Of a DNA stretch of 64,000 nucleotides, positions 43,435 through 54,173 are shown one piece after another (within the stretch, counting starts at the first letter, position 1; each line of letters opens with the position of its first letter). A program made the position numbers and the translations under genes. The stretch spans positions 124,001 through 188,000 of the forward strand of contig JAIWND010000016.1 in assembly GCA_025330725.1 (NCBI GenBank), given 5' to 3'. Below the pieces are notes generated by a model, which made no database searches, had not been told where the DNA came from, and was given only the letters and a program-made list of their open reading frames with translations. The stretch comes from Chlamydoabsidia padenii (lineage: Eukaryota > Mucoromycota > Mucoromycetes > Mucorales > Cunninghamellaceae).

Positions 43435-46220
43435 TTAAACAGCACGATATCCCAGACGTCGGCGGTTGTAAATCTTGTAAGCAAAGAAGCCGCATACACC
43501 GAGAATAGAAGACACAATTGAGATGATCGTGACCAGCACAACGATGGACCATGCAAAAGGCAGACCAAACACTCCACGCCGAATAGGGATCAGCACTGTA
43601 TTGATCTGTAGCACACCCCCTTGACCTGCCGTCACCTTACCACGACCAGTGATTTGAGCCATCATCGATTCCTTGTCCTTGACGGTGACAATAAGATCAT
43701 CATCATTGTTATTATTATTACTGTTTTCCTTCTTGATGATCACCTTGTCCTTGTTCGAGAGATATGTTTGATAATCTGATTGCCAAGTCAGTACATCCTG
43801 ATGCCAAGACGTCTTTAACAAATGGAATCGAGCGATCCGGTCCAGCTGATAAGGATCATTGTAAAGACTGTCCAAATCCAGATGGGCAAACGCTTTATCG
43901 GTCGGCGCCAACACCACACAATCACTCTTGTTCAACACATCTGTCATGTTTGCCAGTTCCAGCACCTTGACCATGGTGGATGCCCCGATACCCACCAAGA
44001 GATCATAATTGTTGATTTTGACTTGATTAGGAATTTGCACCTGACTAAGTTTATGGACCACCCCATTGGCCATGAGGATATTCTTTGTCTTGTCGTTACC
44101 ACCACCGTCTACCACGATCGCACCTGCCTCGGCATCGGCTCCATCTGGTCGTCCCACCACTACACTCTGCTTGTCCCGAGTGGCCCGTATTCGTAGCATG
44201 GATTTCGCCAGAGTAGGTACTTCGCTCACTTGATGAAGCATATCGTCATAGTAAAGAAGCGCTTGAGCTGCATGGTACCTTAGTACGGTTTGTAAATGTT
44301 GCTTCCCGGTAGGATGGACAAGGTATTTCGCTAAAAGGCCTAGTCGACTAAACGCATCATTGGTAGGGACAAATAGAGTGATACCTTTGGATTGTTGGAT
44401 TTCATTGGTCAGTTCAGAGACATATAATGTTGCGATAAAGGTCGATAGGTCGAGATCTACCACCAATCGAGATAACATATCACCAGGTATTGTCAGAGGA
44501 TCGGATATCTTGTAAATAGTATCACCTTTGATGTTTTCTTTATAATAAGGGTTATATCAATTAGTATCACGCCAAAAGTAGTATTTTTATCCCTCCTTCT
44601 TACCAACATCGGTGATCACCCGGGCATTATCGAATCGAATGGATTTTCCAGGTTTAGCAGAGGACACTGCCAAGACTTGTTCGTTATCAACATAGACAGG
44701 TATACGTTGAAGTGCCCCGCCCATTGGTTCAGATGCAAATTGAGAAGCAAGCATCATTCCATCACTGAGTTTATCCTTTGTCCATGAGCCATTCGAGATA
44801 TGATAACTAAGCCAAGCACGTTTACTATGGTTGGGAATGGCATTTTCGTCGATGGCATCGTTTTCCGGTGCCAAAAAGGTAAAGTTGTATTTCTTTGAGT
44901 TGTCCAAGTATTCCCCTAGCCCAAATCGATCGATAAGAGTAACAAACTTGGTAGTGTTGAGCCCATAGAGATATTTTCGACCATTAAATGTGAGAGATTC
45001 CGGTACAGGTATATCTTCCAATTCGTGTATCACACCTAAAATAAAACATCATAAGAGAGAGAGAGAGAGAGAGAGAGAAGGTTTTAGCAAACAAGTCAAC
45101 AAGTTTTCTTTTGATTTAATACCATTAGCTGCCAAGATATCCCTTTGTACCATTTGTTTTCCCCCGACTGTGATTTTCCCGTCTTTGAGGACATTGATTG
45201 CAAGTGATTCACCATTAGCAGTTTTATCTAAGGTCAATAAAAAAGTAAGGATCAAGTTGATATAATACATTGGTATGACTTTTAGTTCAACTTACAACTT
45301 GTTTCCCCAGTTGGCATACTCAAAGCATAATTAGGACCATCATTACCATTCGGTACCACCATGTAATAAAGATACAGTTGAAGATCCTTTTTCCCATATT
45401 CAGGTGATGACAAATAAGTTGATTCAATCGAGTTAAACTTATCCAAAGGATTCGTCTTTGATACATATACAGTAAAAGGTTTGTCTTGGTCAAGTGTCTT
45501 GTCAATAGAAGCCGACTTGACTATATCAAAGTAAGATCCATAGTGTTGTTCCAAAACTAGATCTATTATTTTTTTTTTTAAAAAAAAAGGGGGTGGGGAG
45601 CACGTATAGCGCAAGTTAGTAAACTAAAACAATGAAGGAGTAATCATACTTTTACCTAGCATGGGAGGAGGAGTGAGGACTTGATCAAGGACTTGAATAA
45701 AAGTATCATCATTGACCTGAATATCTTGGGTGATAATCTGTGCTTGATTGATATACACCTTGTCATGTTTTTTATCAGCTTGATTGCCCAGTGTCACTTT
45801 TATCCGTTGTCCAGTAGTATAATTTGTTGTCTTGTCAGGTTGTCCCAACAGGTTCCGTCGTATATAGTTTGATGTCAACAGTTGGCCATTATAAAAGTCT
45901 TGGCTTTGCATTCCTTGGGCGATAAAATGGTATAGAAGAGTATGCTTATCAATGGCTTGACCTTGATAGTTTTCAAATGCCTTGTCGTCAGGTGCAAACA
46001 GTGTCGCCGAGGTCAAGTCATTAACATATGGGATCAAGTCTGTTCGATTCAAATGGTCAATGAGTGTTCGGAAGCGGTTTTGTTTTATGAGAATGTCAAT
46101 AATGGTGGTTGCTGTATTGGGATCACCGTTTGAGTCAAAGGATAACACGCAAGTTGTTTGGTATAGTAAAACATAAAAAGAGAAGAGGTATATAATAATA
46201 GAGTGGTTGTAATGTATCAT
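43435..46220 (-). CDS. Membrane-anchored protein with five fasciclin (FAS1) domains
   Basis: Seen: about five exons on the minus strand. The start at 46220 (MIHYNHSIIIYLFSFYVLLY) is a signal peptide. Five FAS1-type units follow, marked by TIIDILIKQNRFRTLIDHLN with LFAPDDKAF; LVLEQHYGSYFDIVKSA; KFVTLIDRFGLGEYL with FLAPENDAI; LSTFIATLYVSELTNEIQQ with LFVPTNDAF; and MVKVLELANMTDVL with VLAPTDKAF. Each ends in an H1/H2-like segment such as NGVVHKLSQVQIP. A C-terminal helix (WSIVVLVTIISIVSSILGVC) and a basic tail (YNRRRLGYRAV) anchor it. Known: FAS1 domains mediate cell adhesion; fungal multi-FAS1 proteins occur at the surface or vacuole. Function here is inferred. A GA microsatellite sits in one intron (about 45055-45078). 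Confidence 0.9.
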
Positions 46221-46319
46221 GGTGTGAGAAATAAAGAGGAAAGAAAGGCAAGGAGAAAAAAAAAAAAAAAAAAAAAAATTCCAGCCTTTTCTATTAGTTA
46301 TGCTTCGGGGTCTGAATAT

Positions 46320-46800
46320 TTTGATGCACACAAGAAAAACACGGACCAGACCAATTATGCACCCACCAATGGTCCCACATCTTCTCTTCTGCATACAATA
46401 GAGACAAGTTCAAAAGAAGAAATCATCCACCCATCACATGAACACCAATCGTCATTTTACAAACGCCAACAAAAAGTGAGTAGATGTATCTTTCTGTTAT
46501 TTGTTGAAATCGTCGGGATTTAAAACTTGTTTTATGGATAAACGTCAGCTCTATTATGCCCCTGAAAATGACATTGATTCTTTCATGTCATTGGCGACTG
46601 GATCATACATACCCATACTGTATCATGTAAAATATGTAAAAATCACTGCTCCTATACACTCTTCAAATATAATAAACTCCAATCTTTTTTCGTTTCCTTT
46701 TTAGGATTCTTACATAAAGTAGTCCAATCTTTATTCTCTATACACTCAATGTTAGACGAACATTGCAAGTGAGTAATAGAAACAATAAAAATTGAATCAT
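46320..46800 (+). other. Coding-like islands of a possible small spliced gene
   Basis: Seen on the plus strand after a motif variant: an open frame reading DQTNYAPTNGPTSSLLHTIE and EEIIHPSHEHQSSFYKRQQK, donor GTGAGT near 46475, acceptor AACGTCAG near 46551, then LYYAPENDIDSFMSLATGSY in matching phase, a possible donor near 46626 and acceptor TTTTTAG near 46704. The following frame either reads DSYIK and stops, or, shifted by one phase, reads HKVVQSLFSIHSMLDEHCK. AATAAA lies near 46784. The last splice phase does not fit and no in-frame ATG was found for the first exon. Unknown family; a gene remnant is as likely as a gene. Confidence 0.3.
46514..46524 (+). promoter_or_regulatory. Exact copy of dispersed motif CGGGATTTRAA
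   Basis: Lies in the putative intron of the coding-like island, nine bases before an ATG. Confidence 0.45.
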
Positions 46801-47160
46801 TTTTACACTGACTGATAGGGAAAAGAAAAGGAGTTTTAAGGAGGTGCAGAAAACACAGGCGAGTCAAAAGAGACAAAGGTTACACAGGCTGACGGGGTTG
46901 AATATTCCATTTTACTAGAAAGAAAACTAAACTGTCATACGCAACACAACTAGAGAAAAGATCAATGTTGGACAAAACCAACACATGGCTGTTCCATCGA
47001 TTTGAACAATCAAAATACTCTCTTTTCCTTTGATTATTACCAAATGATTGACTTGTTCATAATAAAATGCCTTTGGCAATCTCAAGTATAGCATAGTGGA
47101 CGATGTTTGTTCGCTTACGTATGACAGACAATGAACGATGAAGACAATCTATCCTCTGAT

Positions 47161-47171
47161 TTCAAATCCCG
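47161..47171 (-). promoter_or_regulatory. Exact copy of dispersed motif CGGGATTTRAA
   Basis: Reads TTCAAATCCCG on the plus strand, 105 bases upstream of the TBC start; a second, weaker TTTTTGAAATCCGG follows near 47190. Confidence 0.55.
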
Positions 47172-47275
47172 CTCACGTTCGCCTGTCTATTTTTGAAATC
47201 CGGTTGATTGATTACTTTATACTTTATATTTTATTTTTTTTATTTTTCTTACTCCTTCTTTTTTTATTACTCACC

Positions 47276-49812
47276 ATGACCTTGACATCCAAGGAATCGG
47301 TTGATACACTTTATGGCACTTCTTTTACCATTCGAAAGATATCTTCCGAAGATGATGTTGGTGGCCACCCTCGATCCCAGTACTCGTCAAAGGTCATGTC
47401 AGTTTATGCGGATTCCATACGTCGACAACGATCTGATAGTTTTGTGCACTCTTATAATCACCACAAATCAAACAGTAACACTCAACAAACAAATACAACA
47501 GCAACCACTCGGACACTATCAGCACGAAGACCTATGCATACAGACTTGAGGGCGGATGACGGTAACAATGTGTCGACAAGCGAACAGTTTCTCACTGTCA
47601 CTAAAAGTCCCACCACACCTCCTTCTCTTCATATCAACACCACATCCAACAGCAAAAATGACACTGGTGCTATATTAGAAGGTGTACTTATCCGGCGTGC
47701 CATTCGACCTGGTTCACATCTTGCGCAACAAAAGACCAAAGATGACCTTATGACACCCACCTCATCACCAAAAGAAGAAGAAAAAGAAGATAGTTTGATA
47801 TCTTCTTCTCCATCTTCTACAACTATCACCAATAATACAACAACAGCAGTGACACAACATGGAGGAATTATATCGCCTATATCATCTACACCAGACAGTA
47901 TTATACCTGCTACACCTTGGCAGCCACCTTTGCTCACCAAACCACATCATCATCATATCACCATATCATCCATGTCTTCTCCTCAGGACGATAGAAACAA
48001 TCATATAGTATTACCAAGAAAAGAGAAATCAATGGACGACTATCACAAGCATCCTTCTCTATTCAAACGTTTGGCACAACGACATCATCATCATCATGGT
48101 CCTAGATTATATCGGGATGATCATTTACACGACACTATGGTCTCCTCACCTTCTGCTACCGTCATCATGGATCAAGACACTGAATTGTAAGAATATCGAT
48201 GGGGGGAGGAGGGGAACTGGCAATTAACTGGTTTATTATAGGGACCGTTATGGATTTCAAAAGGCAACACAATGGATCACTTTGGATATCTATCATGAAT
48301 TCGAAAAGTATTATCAACCTATTTTGGACCGAAGATCATTACGATGGCAACAGTTACTTGATGAAAATGAATCGAAACTACCAGATCGGAATACTCAAGG
48401 TACAAAAAAAAAAAAAGAGAGAGAGAGAAACGATACTTACTAATTTGGATTTATTCTAGTCAAACGATATGTCCGAAAAGGGGTACCATCACATCTACGA
48501 GGCCAAATATGGTTTCACTATAGTGGTGCCGAAGCCAAAATGGACGCCAATCCTGGTGTATATGAAAAGTTTTTAAAACGGGCACAAGAAATGGGAAACG
48601 AAAACGAATTTGCCGATCTGATCGAACGGGACCTCCATCGTACCTTTCCCGACAATATACAATTCAGCAAAGCAGCAGCAGAAGCCGTAGCAGCCGTAGC
48701 AGCAGCAGCCTCACCCACGACTTTTGTACCCGATACCACAAAACCACCTGCCATTGATGTGTTACGACGTGTCCTTTCAGCCTTCTCGGTGTATTGTCCT
48801 TCTGTAGGTTACTGTCAATCTCTAAACTACTTGGTGGGTATGCTTCTTTTATTCCTAAAAGAAGAGGAAGCGTTTTGGTGCTTGGTGGCCATTGTCCAAA
48901 CAAGTTTACCTGCTGGTGTGTATGATGTGACAATGGAAGGGGCTAGTATTGACCAAACAGTGTTGATGATGCTCCTTTATGAACGAATGCCTCAACTTTG
49001 GTATAAATTGACCGACAAGACGTTTTGGGAAGCCGAGGCGGATGGGGTCTCGATGCCAACCATCACTCTTGTCACAAGTCATTGGTTCCTCACCCTTTTT
49101 ATCAACATTCTGCCTACCGAAGTAAGCCACTGAAGAGGATGTATGAAATGGATGAACTTACTCTTTTTTCTTTTTTTTAAAATATATATATATATATTAT
49201 AGACTGTGCTGCGTGTGTGGGATTGCTTCTTCTAGCAAGTCAAAAACATATGGACGTTTAACTTTTATTGTATACTAATATCTTTTTTTTTTTTTTTTTT
49301 TTTTTTTTTTGTAGTGAAGGGTCAAGTATTCTCTTTCGAGTTGCCATGACTCTCTTCAGGATGTCAGAACCAATCATCTATGGACTGGATGATCCTTTGG
49401 AAATCTTTCAAGTGATCCAGGTAAGGGATATGGGTGATCTTCTCAAGTACTAACCTATCCTCTTGATTCTATTTGCAGAACTTTCCCAAACGAATGATTG
49501 ATTGCCAAACTCTAATGGATGTAAGTATATATATATAAAAGGAACATACTGGAAAGAGTGACATTCATCCTACTTTATACATCTGCTTAGAATGCCTTTC
49601 GACGCTATGGATCATTAACTGATGTTACTAATGAAGATCTTGATCGACGCCGGGAAATATGCCGGGAACTTCGAAAAGCCAGACGAATCATGACCTCTGA
49701 TGAACTTGACACAAATAGACACAAGATGGATCCTCCTTTACGAAAACGATGGAAACTTGCTGTCAACCCTTCTCTATCCACACATCACCATTTTGGCGGA
49801 TCAAGAAAATAG
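47276..49812 (+). CDS. TBC-domain Rab GTPase-activating protein, with one GC-AG intron
   Basis: Seen: seven exons, 47276-48186, 48242-48399, 48460-49121, 49203-49234, 49315-49420, 49479-49520 and 49591-49812, closing in frame to 710 residues. The first 300 residues are Ser/Thr/His-rich and disordered. The TBC domain starts at KGVPSHLRGQIWFHYSG; catalytic motif A is IERDLHRTFPDN (arginine finger in IxxDxxR) and motif B is GYCQSLNYLVGMLL (glutamine finger), followed by LRVWDCFFYEGSSILFRVA. Known: dual Arg/Gln fingers accelerate Rab GTP hydrolysis. The layout resembles GRTP1/Gyp2-like TBC proteins; the target Rab is unknown. Intron 4 (49235-49314) begins with GCAAGT: only this GC donor restores DCFFYEGS. 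Confidence 0.94.
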
Positions 49813-50139
49813 ATATCATACCCCCCACCCTTTGTTACATTTTGGTCATCTTTTATCTCATATTCATTATATTTTACACCTTCCGATATACCCTTTCTAC
49901 CTACTCTCTCTCTTTTTTTTTAAAAAAAAAAATCGCATATCACCCTTAATTGTATTTTGATTACGCTTTTAGTTTGTATGTATAGCATTAGTATACATTC
50001 TATCCGTTTATAACGACTTGATAATCGAGTTTATTTGATTTTATAGAATAAAATGTCATTACATACAAAAACACAGGATGTCATGATCAGGGCCTTTGCA
50101 TGATTTTGGGTCCCAGTGCTTAGATTTTACAAAGTTTAC

Positions 50140-50560
50140 ACCCCGCCTCTCCGGAGTTGGTTTGCGTACACCCCTCTCGATAAAAAACAAAACATTTGTA
50201 ACCAAAACTCTTTTTTTCCCTTTCTTTCCATCTTCTTTTAGTGATTCTCTCTTTAAAGGCACACTGGAATGAAAAGGTAAGCTTTTGATTAAAAAAGAAA
50301 GAGAGCAAGAAGGGGAAAAGGGCTATGATGATAAACATTATGTGTATCGAACTTTTTTAACAGTCGGAAAATGCCAATTGGGTATTTCTTGATGATCACT
50401 TAATCTTCTCTCTGAGCCCTTGCCCCTTTATTGTTTTTTATGCCCATATCGATATATAAACTAATCTCTCTCTTGTGTTTATGATAGTGATGGCGACTTT
50501 GAACGATTAGAATAGTTGTAGTTATAGTTGATGATAATAAAAACATACTTGGTGTTTGCC
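50140..50560 (+). other. Possible short spliced transcript (micro-gene)
   Basis: Seen: a CCCCGCCTCTCC-type GC-rich spot (about 50141-50152), a pyrimidine leader, ATGAAAAG then donor GTAAGC (about 50279), acceptor TTTTTAACAG (about 50363), a short exon, donor GTATTT (about 50381), branch-like CTAATC, acceptor TTATGATAG (about 50489), and AATAAA near 50538. Spliced, the ATG frame gives only a 17-residue peptide, MKSRKMPIGDGDFERLE. It could be a micro-protein, a non-coding RNA, or coincidence. The splice sites look real, the product is uncertain. Confidence 0.25.
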
Positions 50561-50650
50561 ATTTAAAAATATATACATGTGTTTGGATGGTAGTATTGTA
50601 TTATAAGTGGTCTATCGACTGATGAAGTCGTCAAGGCGCGAGCTTGGCAT

Positions 50651-50661
50651 CGGGATTTGAA
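50651..50661 (+). promoter_or_regulatory. Exact copy of dispersed motif CGGGATTTRAA
   Basis: In the context CATCGGGATTTGAACATT, 300 bases upstream of the MIC19 start; a one-mismatch copy CGGGATCTGAA at 50819-50829 is 130 bases upstream. Confidence 0.6.
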
Positions 50662-50957
50662 CATTATCTCACCAAGTTTTCTCTCCATTGAAAGAGATCC
50701 TTCAAGCTATTTTGTGTGAAACACCCAACTGATATGTATACAATGCATATTCTCTTGAATCCTCGCCCCAATGTAGATGATACAGTACCCAAAGATACTT
50801 ACTGACATCAACGGATGGCGGGATCTGAATATCTGGACTTACACTTTCGGGTGACGACATTTTTTATTTTTTCAATGGGGTCTGCTCCTAATTTTTTCAA
50901 CTTGTCTTCACTCTTCTCCCCTCTCTCCTTACTTTTTTTTTTTTTTTTTATATCACC

Positions 50958-51776
50958 ATGGGTGCCACCCAATCCAAGTCAGAACCTGTCATTTTTTACA
51001 ACCAAAATGTCCCTCTCCAGGTAAAAACGAAATGATTCAAGACAAAAGAATTGACTTTTGTTATAAAGTATCACTTGGACTAACCCTTGTTGTTACTTTT
51101 TTTTTTTTTTTAAAAAAAAAAAAAATGACATTGACTTTAGTTCTCCCAAGGTTTGGTAGATTCTTTAGAGACCAAGCAAAAGGTGAGTAAAGGGATGGAT
51201 GTTTATAAAGACTAGTAAACTTGTATGGCCTTCTCGATCATTAACACCACATTATATCAAAATAGGCCTCGACGAAATCGACTCAACCCAGCTCTTCTGA
51301 AGACGTGGAAAAGCTTGTCCGTCAACGTGTGGCTGAAGAATTGGAACGAGCTCATCAACAACAACAAGAATTGAACCAACAACTCTATGGTGATATGGCT
51401 AAACAAAACATTGACAATGATCGCAGCTCTGTTGCACTTGGCAGTGATATCGACAATATGATCAAGCGTGTCCAAAGGTAAAAGGGATGAATACACAATA
51501 GGTCACTCACTAGCCTATGACATAGATCTTCTCCAAAGGATATTCCTTCTGATATTGCCGAACGTCAAGAAGCCCTTGTTGTGTGTTACAAGTAAGTTCT
51601 CTCCCCATCCACCAGAAGAAGACTATTGATCACTTTTTTTTTTTTTTTCCCTCCATACCAATCAACTTTTTAATAGGAACAATGCCTCTCGTGTCCTGGA
51701 TTGCTGGCAAGAAGTCGAACAATTCAAGGATTCCGTCGCCAAAGCCCAAAAACAATTCGTGGCCACTCACCAATAG
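50958..51776 (+). CDS. MIC19: MICOS complex subunit Mic19 (CHCHD3-like, DUF1690)
   Basis: Seen: five exons, 50958-51020, 51141-51182, 51266-51477, 51526-51591 and 51677-51776, closing in frame to 160 residues. It begins MGATQSKSEPVIFYNQNVP, with Gly2 and a small residue at position 6 suiting N-myristoylation. The next part reads FSQGLVDSLETKQK, then a Gln/Glu-rich coiled coil. The C-terminus has two cysteines spaced Cx10C (CYKNNASRVLDCW), the pair oxidised in fungal Mic19. Known: Mic19 links Mic60 and the Mic10 subcomplex at crista junctions of the inner mitochondrial membrane; the disulfide is redox-sensitive. Sense T and A tracts sit back to back in intron 1. Confidence 0.92.
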
Positions 51777-52098
51777 AAAATACAAATTGCATTTAAATAT
51801 AATTAGGCTTCTTTTTGCACACCCACACACTCCCTTCCTCCCTTATAATTATATATAGTCGGTTTGTTTTTGTATTATCATTTTAATTGATTGGAAATAA
51901 AACCCAGTGATACTTTTTTTTATAACAAATGTCTGTATTTACATATCACATTGTTGACAAGCCGCGTCTGGGTCATTATGTCTGTCCATTGTATATGTGC
52001 ATAAATCAAGTATTTTATTTTACAACCATAGGAATAAAGGATTATCAGTATAGTAAAAGAATAAAACTTAATGGGTAAAGATAAATATAGGGAGTTGA
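51777..52098. other. Convergent 3' flanks
   Basis: Between convergent MIC19 and NIPSNAP stop codons; AATAAA near 51896 for MIC19. No other feature. Confidence 0.6.
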
Positions 52099-53574
52099 CT
52101 ATCGTAAAGGACTATAATCTAAAGGCTTTAGGATGTAAGAGTACATGCTGTCTACCAATCGTACTATAAATATATAAAGTTGAAGAAGGGGTTAGTTAAT
52201 AATTATTGGTTGCTTCATCTAGGCAAGCAAACTCTTTCCTTTTTTTTTTTTTCTTTACCTGTTTTGTATACAGTTTCCGGCCAACCATCCACCCTCCAGG
52301 CATCTTCACGTGTCGTCTTACGAGTTTGCAAATCACTATTGGAAGAAAAGAAAGAAAGACAGTTAGTAATCTTATATCCCCCACTAAGTTTCATAAGGAT
52401 ACTTACGGGTAGGTCCACATGTGGTGTACGGTATTGAGATCCGAAAGTTGACTAAACCAAGCACCTACAGGTTCACAGAATTGTCGTCTGCATTCCAATC
52501 CTTTGCGCCTAGAAAGAAGGAGGAAGGTGAGTATTGGATTTGATAAAACCCTCAGTTACTTACCAGTTCATTTCCCATTCCAACAAATTACCAGGCTATA
52601 TAAAAAGAAATGATTAGTCTTGAGCAATGCATGGAATATAAAAGGATTACTGTACCTTCAAGTTGTATTTGCGTAGTTCGTAAATGCCATTGGTGACTTG
52701 AGGAGGAGAGGTTTTCCAAAAAGAGAATTCAAGCATCATGTTATTTTCTCGAGAGACTAACAATGGGCGAAGTTTCTTCATGAATTCAGCATGAGCCTGT
52801 CAAGATATTGTTTAGTATCGAATGAGTAGGAATAAAATATGTTGTTGTTATACTTACAGGATCTTTGTTTAATCTTTCCATCGTTTGTTGATGACCTGGG
52901 TATCCCTTGTATTCCCAAATATGGACTAAGATAAACTTGTTAGTTTGATGATGGCGATAATATCTTCCAACTTACCAAAGGTATCGAGTTCACCAACAAT
53001 GATTTCCCAACTACCACATAGATGGAGATCATTCAATGGTTCATTGGCAATACGAGGATAATGGCTTGTACTATAGTTTTACATAACAACAAAGGGTCAG
53101 TCTCTTACATTTAACATCAACCCCCTGAAAACGCTAATTTTGTTTAAACTTACACAAGTTGAATGTATTCATCCACTTTATCAGGTCGTACTTTGTGTTC
53201 TAGAATAGAGATTAATTTGTTAGTATTCGTTTCCATTTCAATTATTATTAGTATAACTTACTTGAGAGTTCGTGGACGTATTTGCCTCTAGCCAAAACCT
53301 TGGAATGTGTTTGAGCATCTTCTTCCTTGATTTTCTTTGACCCATACAAGACAGCTTCCAAAATTTCATTTGCTTTACCAGGAATAGTTGCTTCGTTTTT
53401 ACTTGTTTGTGTATCAGCTTGTTGTTCCGTTTCACCACGTTGAGACTGGAGTATTGAGCCACCAGGAGTAAAGAAGGAAGCAGGCGTTCGTTGAAGAGCA
53501 TTTATTGCACTTGTTCCAAAGGACCGAGTAGCCATACAAGTAAGACGTGGAGTCAATTTACTAAAAGAATACAT
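52099..53574 (-). CDS. NIPSNAP family mitochondrial protein
   Basis: Seen: about nine exons on the minus strand. The start at 53574 is MYSFSKLTPRLTCMATRSFG, a basic, Ser-rich mitochondrial presequence. The order is ILEAVLYGSKKIKEEDAQTH, EHKVRPDKVDEYIQLV, YPRIANEPLNDLHLCGSWEI, VHIWEYKGYPGHQQTMERL, IYELRKYNLKPGNLLEWEMN and VHHMWTYPDLQTRKTTREDA. The last exon reads VRLVDSMYSYILKPLDYSPL with the stop at 52099-52101. These are the two dimeric alpha/beta-barrel-like halves of NIPSNAP. Known: in animals NIPSNAP1/2 are mitochondrial matrix proteins acting as mitophagy signals; the fungal role is not defined. A TATA-like TATATAAAACT lies at 53657-53667 on the minus strand. Confidence 0.9.
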
Positions 53575-54173
53575 TGTTTTTTATAATATGATGAGTAATT
53601 GTTCAATAAATGAAAAAGACAAAAGGACCATGAGAAAAAAAAATCCTGCGTCGTGGAGTTTTATATAACGGCGGAGGCTAAATAATAAAAAGTTCTCATC
53701 ACCAAAAAGTGCCTTGTCCAATCAGGAGCGAGAATCATCAGAGTAAAATAGCACCAAGGCTAAAAAAGGTATCACCCACAACAGCATGAAGGTTGAGTGA
53801 TGACGATAGATCCAAGCGTTTTTTGATCCTACTTCTTTCGGAGTTTGACATTATCTACACCAAATGCATTCCATCTATGTCATTGATGGCCCACCTCACC
53901 TTGACAACAGCAGTACCAATTGGACCTCAAAGATGTCAAGACATAGATGACGATCTTTGGTGGTACAAAAAAAGCAGACGTGATTGTCCTTTTATGTAAA
54001 ACATACGTATACATACGTGCCTTCCATGCCATTACCAACACAATACACACGATCAAGTAGTCATTTTTATTTATTTATTTAATAAAACAGAATGTTTATT
54101 ATATAAAAATAAAGAAGGATAAATATATAGCTATACTGTACTATTAAATCAAATGTATCTAATCTAATATGAT
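53575..54173. other. Intergenic region, 600 bases
   Basis: NIPSNAP promoter and 3' flank of the histone-fold gene. A plus-strand frame at about 53793-53999 (SKRFLILLLSEFDIIYTKCI, DDDLWWYKKSRRDCPFM) has no ATG at its true start and no known family; it is not called as a gene. Confidence 0.45.
53657..53667 (-). promoter_or_regulatory. TATA box candidate for the NIPSNAP gene
   Basis: TATATAAAACT on the minus strand, about 85 bases upstream of the start codon. Confidence 0.45.

Larger units (their letters stand above)
46221..47275. promoter_or_regulatory. Divergent upstream region, FAS1 gene and TBC gene
   Basis: Contains CGGGGTCTGAATATT (46306-46320, plus), an exact motif at 46514-46524, GACGGGGTTGAATATTCC (about 46891-46908), an exact motif at 47161-47171, and the coding-like island described separately. 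Confidence 0.5.
49813..50957. other. Intergenic region with two motif copies and a possible micro-gene
   Basis: Besides the possible short spliced transcript at about 50140-50560, it contains the motif at 50651-50661 and a one-mismatch copy at 50819-50829, and a T-rich leader before MIC19. No other coding signal. Confidence 0.5.

Noticed and set aside
53793..53999. 68-codon plus-strand frame (DDDLWWYKKSRRDCPFM)
   Set aside because: It opens without an ATG, has no leader or splice support and no family. Kept only as a note in the intergenic entry.
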